This document shows positions 23,556 through 35,519 of a stretch of 64,000 nucleotides of DNA, in pieces (position 1 is the stretch's first letter; each line of letters begins with the position of its first letter). Below the pieces are notes generated by a model. That model saw nothing but the letters and a program-made list of their open reading frames with translations. It had not been told where the DNA came from and did not search any database. The stretch comes from Acanthococcus lagerstroemiae. Taxonomy: Eukaryota; Arthropoda; Insecta; Hemiptera; Eriococcidae. Where the stretch lies: NCBI GenBank assembly GCA_031841125.1, contig CM063114.1:10044001-10108000 (forward strand), read 5' to 3'. The translations under genes were made by a program, and so were the position numbers.

Positions 23556-26500
23556 TCAATTTAGTTTCTAAAATGAAAATCTTACCTAAATTTTGATAAT
23601 TTGCTCGGTATTTTTCTGTGTGATAATCGTATAAGTGAAAAATGTCTGCAGTTTTAATCCCCCACCCCCCATTCGCAGATTTTAAGACGTTGCTGAACAA
23701 GTGGGAAGGCAATAAACACATATTCCTGGCGGTATTGCAATGTTACTATTCATGTAATATGAAATCTGGAATGAAATTGTGCGTTATTTTCCTATAACAG
23801 TTTTCGTAGTGTTCCTAAATTTACTTTTTTGGAAAATATTGTAGTCTTTGGAATGAAAAGCAGTAATTGAGATATTCACTAAAAGCCGTTGTACAACTGC
23901 TTGTGATGACACGTTCGCTTGCTGCAAAGGTGCTGTGAGGGAAAACTCCTCTACAGTTTTTCTAGTGGGAGAGAGAGGATGGTATTTTCCCCCTATGATA
24001 AATAGTGTGAAGTAAATACAGGGTTGCCAGTCGAGTGAGGTCGAGCGAGTTATCGTTTCATTCTACTAAATTTCAGGAGCACAAGAGCATCAATATGTGT
24101 TCCTGTGTTGTGAATGTTTCATAGCTGAGGGGGGGGGGGCTTCTTATTTGAGTATGTAATAGCATTCCTGATTTACGATCATGTTTTGATGCCGTTACAA
24201 CCACAGACGTCGATTTACGGAAAATATGGAGGGGGAGCAGAATCAAAGTTATCACGATTCTTATAGGAGCGTCAAAAATCCCTCTCTTTGAAAATTCGAA
24301 TGGTCGTCTTCCATATAGGTATTTTGGTACCAAAATTATACCCGTCTCATTATTACTTACACATATCATATTTTACTTTCTTTTTTGTTAAATTAAAAAA
24401 CTGATGGTAAAATTTGTTGTACTTTTTTCATTTTTGAGTTGAAGATATTGGGGGGGGGGCCTAAAAAATGCCAAGTCGGCACCTATGATTACAACCAATT
24501 TAAATCCTTGCTCTCGCTACTGAAGTTGATTAGGATCACGATGCTTGTTAACATTTTAAATCTGGGAAAATCGAAATTCGTTGAAGAAATTCATCAGCAT
24601 CCTTGCAGTGAGAGAACTCGGCTTTCGTTAAACTAATTGGCGGAATACCAAGTTGTGACGTCTGAAGTTGCATATACTCATCGACAGTTCAAAGCGACCC
24701 GATCAGAATTTATTTTGATAAGTTGTTAAACAAGGTACTTGTACGTATTATGTTTTTTTTATTTCGAATAATTAGTCGACGAAGTTTCGATCGAGTGATT
24801 TCGTTATAAATTACGTGACGTCTTCGAAAATTATTTCTCGTCAATTACGCATTTAAAATTACGTAAACTTTCCAATGTTGAAGAAAAGTTTGCCGATATC
24901 ATACGACGAAGAAATAATATTTCACAAATTTACGGGTGCGCAATTACGGAAGCGAATGGCAAAGGTTAAAGACTTCAATGTTCCAGTTACCGTGGAATTG
25001 CAAAACTATATCGTGTTTTCAGCTATGTTAAGTTTTATTGAGAAAAAAAATCGTTGTATGCACTTTGTAAATTCTAGTTTGTAATATTGTAATTACTTAC
25101 AACGTAAAGTGTGCTTTTAATATCTTTGTAATGTTGAAATCGTGTAAAGTTCGAGGTTCAGTGGGATGATCTGAAATCCACTTAACTGTAAGAAATTTGA
25201 ATAACTTTGTTTGAAATACAAGTGTGAGAAACCAATGATGAGTTAGCTTGTGAATTCTGATCTAAATTGTCATTTGTGATTGCGAGGGCGGGGGGAGGGG
25301 GAACTCAAAAATTACGGAAGATACATGCACCAATAATGTATGTGTAACTCATTCTCTTTTTCAAATGTAAATTCCAAGATGTTAAAGTGATCTGGTAAAA
25401 TAGTACAGTACTGTGTAAATAAAATACTCATCTAAAAAAATTTTTCACGAGCAAATTTATCTCGATGAAATGGTGTGAGACACCATATTGATGGGTGTCA
25501 GGTATTGTACGAAAATCTTAAGGAGTCCGAATTGATGGTGGCGTATTCGGAGTGGGGGAGTGGTATCATATACTATGTGCATATTAAGTCCTTAAATGTA
25601 ACGTTTCTTAATTGTTGTTATCAAAGTTCGAATAGTCGCAAGATAACAAAACCAGCTTACCTTTTCATGTTCACCAATTGAAAAATGGCAAAATGTTGAT
25701 TTTTTTTTGGTTTGTAAACATTTTGACAAGGGATACATGTAAGTGCAGAACACAGAATATTTCTAAAGTGGACTATTCAGGCGAGGGACTCTGGGAATGG
25801 TTACTCAGTATAAGTGAACCCATTTGAGAATCAGAAAATTGGTATACAATGCTGAGAATTACTCAGAACGAGTTCTGAATGATGATTGAGTTATGAGACC
25901 TTTAAAAATGAGGCTTAGAATTTTTTGACATACTTGCTATAAGGGCCTAAGTAGAAAAAATGTGCACATTTGTTGATAGGCGTGATTTAATGCATGTATA
26001 GTTTTGTAAATGACAGAAAAATTTTGGGCAGTCTGGGAAAATGTTAGAACTTGAAAAAATTCACCCAGTCGCGCTCAATAGAAATATTTCAAGTACCACA
26101 TTTTTCTTACACTTTAGCAATTTCGACTTAGTCGAAGAAAAGAAATTTACAGTAGGTATAGTCAACTAAAAAAGGGGTTAAAAGGACCTGGTAGAATTTT
26201 GTAAACTTGGTTCTGAGAGTGAGAAGATGGCTAATCTAAGTTATAAATAATGAATTGTGAAATGGTCTTACATTTACCCAGAGGGGAAGAAGATACTTCA
26301 TGAAAATCGGTGGCATGGTCTGGTTTTGAGTTTCAAATGTGCAAATATTCATCGTGAAAGTTTGTTGTACTAGCCTGAATGCTTGTGCAGACCTAAAAAT
26401 AACAGGCTAAATTTATAAAAATTACCAGGTTGTTCATATGGGATATTTTGAAAATGTTTGAAACGTGTTTAACAGGTATAGTAAAAATAAAGTAAAGATG

Positions 26501-27100
26501 GATGATAGTAAGCGGCTTATAGCTACGGATGACCTTCATGATTATACCACCCTCTTCTATTATTTAATCATTTATGCATGTCCATTGAAATGAATAGGAA
26601 ATGGCTATTAAAGATTGATTCTATAATCAATCATGGATTTCTATATAATTTGTACTTAAATGTAAGACCTCCCCATCCCCTTTCATGATTATGTTAACTA
26701 TGGGTAGACTTCAACCTTTTTTTCCTTTCTTATTTCCGCATCATCCCTGCACGCCTTACAGTTTTACTAATCTAGTCTAATTGAAATTAACGAAGAACGT
26801 AATTTCTATATTCAGAAGGACTTTTCCAGCGAATCACATAGCAACATAAATAGATATCCAATTGTTTTCCATTTCTAAGGATCACATCTTAAATTCGTTC
26901 CTTTGTATCGCAACTTGTGCAAGTCCAATTGTAATATGCTGTAAATCATCCGTTCCTTTCTTGTGGGTAAATGTACACTCGTATAGTTTAAGTAAAGTAT
27001 AATCTGTAGTAGTAGTGGATCAAGTCTCCTTAGCAGCCATTTGAAACGCAAATTCAAAGGAATTAGAGATTTTGTGCACGAATGCAGGAGGAGAAAATGG
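23556..27100. other. no recognisable gene
   Basis: AT-rich, with G runs at 24129-24139 and 24450-24459 and short unrecognised open frames, for example 24875-25084. No repeat structure, RNA gene or conserved motif noted. Confidence 0.4.
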
Positions 27101-27112
27101 GAATGGGGGGGG

Positions 27113-27405
27113 GGGTCATATAATCAGAGCCTGCGATGGTAGATGGGGGAACAAAATCCTATTCTGGTTCAGCGAAAACGAAAGGAGAATAGGTCGTCCG
27201 AGGGCGAGATGGAGGGATGAGATCGTGGAATTCATTCAGGATAACCAATTTCACCGGGTAGCGCGGGACCGGGCCGAATGGGCTCGGCTAAAGGAGTCTT
27301 TTGCCCAACAAATGGGCTTGGCGCGAGTATGATTATGTTATGCTATTTTAAGTGCTAAACTGTATTATTTCTCGCCAATAAAAGATAATAATAATAATAG
27401 TGTAA
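27113..27405 (+). pseudogene. LINE C-terminal tail with (ATA)n end
   Basis: The plus strand reads GHIIRACDGRWGNKILFW, then GRPRARWRDEIVEFIQD, VARDRAEWARLKESFAQQM and a stop. This is the terminal 'GR.R.RW.DEI ... W..LARDR.EW..L.E.FAQQ' pattern of RTE-like arthropod LINEs. About 60 bp downstream comes AATAAAAGATAATAATAAT, a polyadenylation-like signal running into a triplet repeat, which fits a LINE 3' end. A G11 run (27105-27115) sits at the 5' boundary. Only about 75 codons remain. Confidence 0.8.
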
Positions 27406-27649
27406 ATGTAATTAGATAACTTTTAGTTTGTAAATATCTATTTTTTGATCAGGGGCGGCCAACCAATACATTTAATACTCCACTTTCTTTTAAAATTATG
27501 AATTCGTTCTGTTTTAAAGGCTAGTGTAATCTAATCGAGTGATGAAATGTGGTAACTGATTACCTGTACTTATTACGATAATTTTGATTGAAGAAAATTA
27601 TTTTATTTATTTTGAATTGTAAAAATTTGTTTGAACGCACGACTTTTCT

Positions 27650-30060
27650 TGAAACATAGTTGATACAAAAATCAACTCGTATGTCAGCATTCAAAATCCC
27701 GTTTAGGTCGAATCTGATATAGAATTCGATACAAAAGTCGAGTTACTATGCCAAGATTGACTTTCAGATAGAATTATACATCGAAGTCGATGCACAGTTT
27801 GATCTAAAGTTTGATGTCAACATGGTAGCTTGACTTCTGTACAGAATTCTGTATCAAATTCAATCACAGTGTTGTGTCAAAAAAGTGACCAATTCGTCAA
27901 CTTTTTGTCAACATTTTCCATTACTTTTTTGACTTGACATTGTGACTGAGTCTGATATAGAATTCGACTCAAAGTCAAGTTACTATGCCAACATTGACTT
28001 TTGGATGGAATTCTTCACCAAAGTTGATGCACAAACTGATCCAAAAGTCGATGTTGAGATAGTAGCTTGACTTTTGTATAGAATTCTGTATCAAATTCAT
28101 CACAGTAATGTATCAAAAAAATGACAAATTTGCCGTGTTATTTGTTTTGAGAGCCCTTAAAACACAGTTGATACAAAAATCAACTCTTTCATCATCATTC
28201 AAAATATGTTACTTTTTCAGTTCGACATTTCGGGCAAGTCTGATAGAAAATTCCATACAAAAGTCAAGTTATTATGTTGACATTGACTTTTAGACAGAAT
28301 TCTACATTGAAGTCGTACAAAATTTGTTTCAGAAGTCAATCCTGACGCAGTAACTTGATTTCTGTATCAAATTCGATCTCAATGTTGTCTTAGAAAGTTA
28401 CTGATTCAACGACTCTTTAGTCAACATTTCAAGTCCATCACTTTTCCAACTCAACATTGTGGTCGAATCAGACATAGAATTCAATACAAAAATCAATTTA
28501 CTGTGCCAATATCAACATTTGGACAAATTTTTCATCAAAATTGATGCACTATTTGATCCAGAAGTTAATATTGACACAGTACCTTAACTTCTATGTAGTA
28601 TTCTGTATCAAATTCATTCACAGTATTATGTCAAAAAAGTGACAAGTTTGGTGTGTCGATGTTTATTTTGGGGGTCCTTAAAACATAGTTGATACAAAAA
28701 TAAACTCTTTCACCAACATTCAAAATCTGTCACTTTGATTTGACATTTTGGGCAAATCAATACAAAATTCAATACTAAAGTCGAGTTATTACACTAATAT
28801 TGACTTTTGGATAGAATTCTACATTGAAATTGATGCACAGTTAGATCCAAAATTCAATGTCAACACGGTAACTCAACTTCCATGTAGAATTTGTATCGAA
28901 TTCAATCAGTGTTTTGTCAAAAAAAAAGTGACTGATTTAGCGTGTCAGCACATCTGTTTTGAGGACCCTTAATACACAAAAATTACCTTTTTTATCAACA
29001 TTTAAAATCCATCACGATTTTGACTCGACATTATGGTCAAATCTGATACAGAATTCTACCCAAAAGTCGAATTATTCTGCAATATTGACTTTTTAATAAT
29101 ATTCTATATTAAAGTTGGTGCACAGTTTGATCCAAATGTCAATGTCAACACAGTAATTTGTTATCTGTATAGAATTTCGTATCAAATTTAATCAGTATTT
29201 TGTCAAAAATTTCATTAATTTGGCATGTTGACATCGACTTTGAGGGCTCTCAAAACACAGTTGGTGTAGAAATCTACTCTTTTGTCAACATTCAAAATCT
29301 GTCCCTTTTCTGACTCGATATTATAATCGAATTAGATATAGAATTCGACCTGAAAGTTGATTTACTGTGCCAACATTGACTTTTCAATAGAATTCTTCAT
29401 TAAAGTTGGTGCACAAATGTGTCGATGTCGGCACAGAAACTTAACATCTGTATAGAATTCTGTATCAAATTAAATCAGTTTTTTGTCAAAAATGTCATGG
29501 ATTTAACGTTTTAACGTCTATTTTGAGAGCTCCTAAAACACAGTCGATACAGAAATCAACTCTTTTGTCGACATTCAAAATCCGTCTCTTTTCTGACTCG
29601 ACACTATAATCGAATTTGACATATAATTCGACCTAAAAGTTGATTTACTGCGCCAACATTGTCTTTTTGATAGAATTCTTAATCATAATTGGTGCACAAT
29701 CTGGTACAAAAGTCGATTTTGATACAGTGGCTTGACGTCGAGAAACGTAGTAAAAAGTTTTTCGGGGGGGGGGGGGCAAAAATTGTTAAATTTCCAACTG
29801 ACTCAACTTAAAATTCCCAAATATCAAATTTTTTTGTCTTGACAAAAAAAAAACACGAAATATTTTTTGACTTTTTAGATTTTCCTAACGTTTGATCTAT
29901 CTACTAAAATTTTCCAACTCCGGCGGAGGCTTAGGGCAGGCTGTTCCCCGTACACCTCCTTCGTTTTGTCTCTGTCGACGTCTGTATAGAATTCTATATC
30001 AAATTCGATCAGTGTTGTGTTTCAAAAAATGATGTATTTGGTATGTCAACATTATGTTCT
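27650..30060. repeat. tandem array, eight units of about 230-290 bp
   Basis: The phrase TCTGATATAGAATTCGA, or variants, starts units near 27713, 27952, 28239, 28469, 28757, 29043, 29333 and 29616. The spacings are about 239, 287, 230, 288, 286, 290 and 283. Each unit has AAAAGTCGAGTTACTATG, TTGACTTTTGGATAGAATT and TTCTGTATCAAATTC blocks, so GAATTC or a close variant occurs two or three times per unit. The shorter units lack the AAAACACAGTTGATACAAAA segment. Divergence is high. A poly-G repeat interrupts the last unit (29740-29976). Confidence 0.85.
29740..29976. mobile_element. poly-G repeat inserted in the tandem array
   Basis: GACGTC stands on both sides (29734-29739 and 29977-29982). Comparison with other units (CTTGACTTCTGTACAG) shows the array should run straight through one copy, so 237 bp was inserted with a 6-bp duplication. 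The insert carries G13 (29764-29776), then CCAACTGACTCAACTT and AAATTCCCAAATATCAAA, shared in inverse with 53529-53800 and 54090-54388 and in the same sense with 62375-62460. Confidence 0.7.
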
Positions 30061-30064
30061 TTGG

Positions 30065-31839
30065 ATTTCATTTTACGTCGAGTTTCTCCAAATGTTGAAC
30101 AATCCTGACGATGAACTCTAGTTGGCCGCTCCTCCTTAGTATTAAGTCACTAATTTCAACTATTGTCATGTACATTTTGCATTTTACGCAAACTTTCGAA
30201 TGTATAGTAATGTAGATACAGTTAGTGGTAATGTAACTTAGACTTGGTATCACAGAAGCACACATTACAGGCTTTTAAGTCTATGACTGAAGCGTTTCCC
30301 TGCTTCTATTAATTGCGAGGAAATGTTACAATCATAGACTTATATGGCTGATGAGTCGCACGATACTACGGTGGTGCTAATGAGCTCGGGACAACAGAAA
30401 TTGCTGCGTAGCTGCGGAAATAAAGTCAAGAAATGAAACAATGTTGATTTCGTGAACAACAAAGATAAAAGGGAAAAACCCGTGGAATTCACTTTGTATA
30501 CAATTCAAGGCTGCATCTAATTCAGTTTCTACAAATTGCAATTCTTTCGGCCTTGTCATAACTGAAAGCATCCGTTGAGGTGGCGGGTATTTCTATGCAT
30601 TTCATGCGGATTGACTGCATCGCTCCGCATCTTTTTAAATTTTTTTATCTGGACTATATCTTACCTATGGTGTCTACTCACGAACATCGAGTGCACTTTT
30701 CCTTCTGTACAGTTTACCGTACGCCCATCATGCTTACTGCATATATGGTTCAAGGTCGCCACCGCCATTCGCGAGCTAAAAATTAACGAACTGAAGATCG
30801 TATCGTGAGATTGAAAACCAAATTTGGAATTCCTTCCTCAAGAATTTCTCAACAGTCCGCGGTGCTAAGGAACACGTACCTCGTTTCCGATTCTTGGAAT
30901 GAATAGCCAGCAGAGTAGCCGGAAAAGCGTGTGTATTAGTTGATTCGCCAATCTCAATCACGGTCTTACAGTGGAGTATTCACGCAATATAATTCGATTC
31001 TTATTTCGAATTAACGTTAACTCTGTTCTCTTCTACACAATGTGCACATCCGTGTCCGCCAGCCGTTACAAACGAAATTGTTCCGATTACGTTTATCTTC
31101 TCTGGAACGTCAAGTTTAAATTGCGTGGACGGTGTCAAGAAACAGCTTCCTGTCGGCGATTTCTTTTTTAATCTCGCTGCGAATTGTACGTGATTACGAG
31201 CAGAGCTATCCTTCTCGTTCGAAAATGGATCTCGCGGTTGTGTTTTTCCAAATAAAGTACCTAAGGAATCTTGTAGATGTGATGGAGTGTTCTTGAGTAC
31301 GACTGTGGTAGCCGAAAAACTGTCTTAGGATTTCGGGACTAGATACATGTTCATTGATTTGAACGTTGAACTTGCGTCTAAGGTGATGATTAATTTAGTT
31401 TCAGTCTGTGTTTACGATTTTAAGTCGTTCACGATGATTAGAACGGCTTAAGGATGATAAGAAATGTGGATTTTACAGCCGAGTTCTCGAGCTCTTTGGT
31501 CTCGTTAGGGGCGAAGTAGATGTGGACAGGCCAGACATCGCCCACTGAAAGAGGAAGGGGGAAGAATGAACTCGTTTCGGATATTACCGAAAGAAAAGTA
31601 TAAAGTGAAACTGCACTTGATGTAACTGGATCAGGACACGATACACCTAGTTAACAATCCAGCTACAGTCCACAGATACCCGTTGGTTTTTCGAGTTTTG
31701 TGCGAGAGAAGTGCTAGTCCGGACTGGAGTGAAGGTATACGAAGTCAAAAGAAACGAGAGAGTGTAGGAGACGCGCGTCTATTGATCGATTGATGTATGT
31801 GTAAGTGGTCCGGTGTGTCTATGGCGCCTTTACATTCCC
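30065..31839. other. no recognisable gene
   Basis: Less repetitive sequence with two overlapping short frames at 30575-30808 and others without known motifs. This is one of the better places to look for host exons, but I cannot support any. Confidence 0.35.
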
Positions 31840-31842
31840 TAC

Positions 31843-32227
31843 TGAGGAGCTTTTTTCCAAAACGGCCTAAGTCCATTTAGGGCAAAAATGAGACAAATGC
31901 GTTATCTGGTGTAGAAATATGTGACGCTTCACCTCGGAGCACAAAAGTGTCAGAATAACCTTGAGAGGAAGTGTCGGAAGTCAAAAAAGGGAAATATCCA
32001 AAATGCATTAAGTCTACAGATGCTGACGTTGGTGGCGTCATATCTCTGTTAATAGCGCATAGCTGATATACGAAACTTCGACCTACTTATATTCCAGTAT
32101 ATGTTTGAGTATGCAGCAAGGGTGTCATCTGCGTTGGAACTATTGTAGTTAACACAGGAAACAATTATTTGCTTATGCTGTAAAATCGCTTTTTTTGACT
32201 TTAGCCGTTTTGGAAGAAAGCTCCTCA
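31843..32227. mobile_element. 385-bp MITE with 31-bp TIRs
   Basis: The left end is TGAGGAGCTTTTTTCC followed by AAAACGGCCTAAGTC. The right end inverted gives TGAGGAGCTTTCTTCC and AAAACGGCTAAAGTC. TAC lies outside both ends (31840-31842 and 32228-32230), a possible 3-bp duplication. Non-coding. Confidence 0.8.
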
Positions 32228-32665
32228 TACTATGTATTATCATTTTCAGTTAATTTGAATCTTCTTAAGTATGCGGCAAAATTGACCTGTCAAGTATTGC
32301 GTCATGTAATAGTCAGATCGAAAAAATTTCACTTTTCGCTTGTCTTACATAAATATTAGTAGGGCTAGGATTTTTATGCGCTAAAAACAGCAAAAAAAGC
32401 GCTTATAATAAAAGCGGTTAAAATCTGGAAAAAAAACACATAAATATGCGCTATAAAACTGAGAAAAGTATAAATAAGTGCAATAAAAATATGCGATCAT
32501 GGGTATTCAAATACAGGTATATTCAACGTGCTTTCAAAACCCCTATCGAATCGTACGAAACTAGAAGAAATGTAGAGCAGAAAAATGTCAAAGTATTTAT
32601 TTTTTCCCTGTTAGTCTCTAATTGTTCCAGTCCAGAGCCGACCCTCTTTCAGCAGCTAGCTACTT

Positions 32666-33004
32666 CAGGATGTCTAGAGCCACGAAAATTCCGAAAAAGC
32701 CACGAATTTTTAATATAAGTCATGAAAAACACGAAAAACACGAAAAACACTAAAAAGTCGCGAATGTTTACTATTATTTATAATTAGGCATCTCCTATTT
32801 TCTTTATTCTTTTACTATTGGCACCTATCTGTGCTAACTTACTGTTAGTTTTACATAGTTTCTCATGTTTGTTACTTTCAGGTTTTCTGTCTAATTCATT
32901 GGGGGGGGGGGGACGAAATTATATTTTAAAGGTCACGAAAAAAATGAAATAAGGGTTACAAAAAAGCCACGAATTTTCATTATTTAATTCTGGTAAACTC
33001 CCTG
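32666..33004. mobile_element. TIR element, CAGGGTGTCTA family, copy 3
   Basis: The left end is CAGGATGTCTAGAGCC and the right end, inverted, is CAGGGAGTTTACCAG. Identical TACTT 5-mers flank the element (32661-32665 and 33005-33009). AAAAGCCACGAATTTT recurs near both ends, and AACACGAAAAACACGAAA is tandem near the left. A G12 run lies inside (32901-32912). 339 bp, no coding region. Confidence 0.75.
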
Positions 33005-33399
33005 TACTTGTTTAAACTTTTAACAAAATTTTGTATTCTGTTTTTTTCCATTTTGTTGGTCAATTTTTGCATTTTCTTCGAAAAAAAAAAAAAAAAAAAG
33101 CACTAAGGACCAGAAAAAAAACAACAAAACAAGCAAAATGTTGACGTTTCTTTCTATATACTAAAAAAGTAAAATCCGCCGCCGCCACCTCCGGGGAAAA
33201 AACGCGCTGCGGGTTGCCTACCTAAAAATTAGAAAATTGCAAGGCAGATCAGCTACTTTCAAGGACATAATCTGTTCTAACATAAAAGATCTCCAAGTTT
33301 TAAGACATAATAGACATAAAATGACATAATTACCCATAATCTTCAAAATCACAAGTCGCTGCAGGTTGCCTACCCTACCCCTTGATTGTTCAATTTTCC

Positions 33400-33960
33400 A
33401 GGGGTAGTCTACCCTCAGGAGCGGGTTCATGGTTGAAAAGGGAGCTCCCAAAGGGGGAGAAGGGCCACTGTGGGGGCGTGAGCTGTGGACGGAGATGAAG
33501 GCCCTGGGTGGGGCGGGAGTAAGAGGACCTGGTGGAGGAGAAAGTCCTTGTTGAGAAAGGGGACCAGGGAGAGAGATGGCTGTGGTGCGGAAGGGGCTGG
33601 TGGCGGGGTGGGGTCTTGAGGGGGAAGGGCTCTCGGGGGGAGGGGTGGTCATGGTTGTGAGGGCCAGGGATCTTCAAGGGGGTTGGAGGGCATTAGTGAG
33701 GACAGGGGCTCTGAAGGGAGATAAAGTCCAGGGGGTAGTGGTGGGTGAGAGGTCCTCGTGGCGGAGGAAATCCTTGGTAGGAGAGGGTGGCCATTGAGGA
33801 AGGAGGAGGTAGTGGTGGGTGAGGATCCTAGAGGTGCAGTAAAATTTTGGTAGATGAAGGCCCGGGGGTGTAAGAGGTACTCATGGTGGAGGAGAGAGCT
33901 CCTGAAGGGAAGGAAAACCACGGTGGTGGCAGGGACTGTAGAGACACCTTTTTCTCCCAC
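33400..33960. repeat. purine-rich, G-rich low-complexity block
   Basis: The plus strand is almost all G, A and T with many GGGGA, GGTGGTGGGTGAG and GGAGGAG words, in strong contrast to its AT-rich neighbours. Diverged short tandem repeats are likely; TAGTGGTGGGTGAG occurs twice, at about 33737 and 33811. Two overlapping minus-strand frames (33218-33652 and 33649-33960) and one in another register encode Pro/Ser/His-rich sequence in more than one frame, which is composition rather than a gene. Confidence 0.65.
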
Positions 33961-34912
33961 TCCGTCAAGCAGCCATAACTCACCGCGGAATCACGTTACC
34001 AGCCTCAGCGAGGGCTTGTTGGAAAGGTAATTTTTCGCTCTTCTGCGTGGTAACAATTCAGAACATCGGATTTATTCGTGAGCTCCGAAAAACCACAAAG
34101 AAGCGAACGCAGACATTCGCATTCTGTTCTCATTCTGTTTCATAATTCTCTTTGTCTCTCTCCCTCTTCTCTCTCGTGCGCGTAAATTTTGTTTCTTCGT
34201 TATTGCGATGTTTTTTTCTATAGAAATCAATCAGAATCTCAAAATTGATTTTTTCGACTAAAAATTTTTTTTTCACGTTTTCTGAGATTCGATCAATCGA
34301 CAAAGTTACCTCTGTTTATAGAAACTGCCACATTTTATAACTACTTATTCGCTCACTGAATTCCATATGCAGCGATATATCTTTTTGGGACCCATTTATC
34401 GGCCCACAATGGTAATGTTGAATTCACGAAAGAAATGTGCTGTTTGCACGAAATATATAAATGACAAGCGCAATAACAAGTAAGAAACAGGAAAAAAAAG
34501 AGTTTGAAGAAAAAATTAAACTTCAGAACGCAGTATAATTCACCTACACGATAGAATAAAATACGCCCGGAATTTTAATACCTTCTACACACAATGAAAA
34601 AAAGAGACACGATATTACTGCGCCCGAAATAAAAAGTTTAAATTCTCGGCCTCCATACTTGCCACAAATTTACAATTGCGCACAAATTAATGTCAAAATC
34701 AAATTCTGGAGCAATAAAAATCTATGAATCGATTCTCCACCTCCTCAGGAGCCACAAATTTAGATTCAGAGCCAAACCGATATCAAAAACGAATTCGTTG
34801 AGTTCAAAACCCCTCGATGATCTTGATGGGGTCATTCGCATAAATAATAGGTCTAAAAATTCCTAATGTACTGTAATAAAGGGTAATTTTTACACGCCCA
34901 CTCTTTTTTCGT

Positions 34913-34961
34913 TCTCTCAACCCGATCCCTGAAATCCGCCCTTTCGAGCATTACCTCAGAG
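34913..34961 (-). repeat. dispersed 49-bp repeat, copy 1
   Basis: Inverse of 50717-50768. Both contain GTAATGCTCGAAAGGGCGG followed by ATT(T/C)CAGGG and GTTGAGAG/ATTGAGAG. The flanks do not match, so the conserved core is short. Origin unknown. Confidence 0.6.
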
Positions 34962-35089
34962 CTCCCCTCTATGGCGTTTCTAGAGTACTTAAGAAAAAAT
35001 TCTTAATGACCGTTTTTATAGAAAATTGGACCCCTCTTAAACTCATGGATCTCCTATCTCCACGAGTATGTACGTTATATAAAAATAGT

Positions 35090-35514
35090 CAATTATTATT
35101 AATAAAGATATTATTTATAAAAAATAATATTAAGTTAATATTAAAGATAAAAATAATAATAAATTTTTAAAACTAAAGATTTTTAGTAATTAAATAATTT
35201 TAAATTTATAATAAAATTTTTGAAATTTTAATTTAGTTAATTCTAAATAAATTAGAAAGTAAGAAAAAAGATATTTATAATTTTTCTAAAAGACGATTAA
35301 TAATTATAAAAATTAATATAAATTATTTTAATAAGTTTATATATATTTTATTTATGATGTTTTTAATTAATATTAATATTCCTCTTATATTAATATTTTT
35401 AGGGGAATTATTTATTTTAGTTTTAATTTTAAATTTTAGATTAATTATATTGATTTTTTTATTTATATTTATAATAATTTTATTAATTTATAATTTAATT
35501 ATTTTTATGTTATC
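35090..35514 (+). other. probable nuclear mitochondrial insertion (NUMT)
   Basis: About 420 bp made almost entirely of A and T, ending sharply at TTATGTTA before TCCGCGATGACG. Composition is far from the surroundings and like an insect mitochondrial genome. The last third encodes an ND4-like C-terminus (separate entry). I could not assign the first part (35090-35255). Confidence 0.6.
35258..35514 (+). pseudogene. ND4: mitochondrial NADH dehydrogenase subunit 4, C-terminal fragment
   Basis: Read with the invertebrate mitochondrial code (ATA Met, AGA Ser), the frame gives IYNFSKSRLMIMK, then FMMFLININIPLMLMFLGE, LFILVLILNFSLIMLIFLF and ILLIYNLIIFML. Order and spacing match the end of ND4: the 'YERxFSRS' block, a membrane helix, 'NxxxPxxLxxLGE', two hydrophobic helices and a terminal 'YxL' block. 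It breaks off where the ATG-TTA that commonly closes ND4 would be. In the nuclear code it looks like a 62-codon frame starting at 35354. The rest of ND4 is missing, so it is a transferred fragment and not a working gene. An AT-rich endosymbiont NuoM fragment is the main alternative. Confidence 0.6.
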
Positions 35515-35519
35515 CGCGA

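Noticed and set aside
27650..30060. Tandem array considered as CRISPR
   Set aside because: Units are 230-290 bp, diverged throughout, with no short identical repeats separated by unique spacers, and the window is eukaryotic.
33218..33960. Proline/serine-rich open frames on the minus strand
   Set aside because: Several frames over the same purine-rich DNA give Pro-rich products, so base composition explains them. No start context, domain or splice signal supports a gene.
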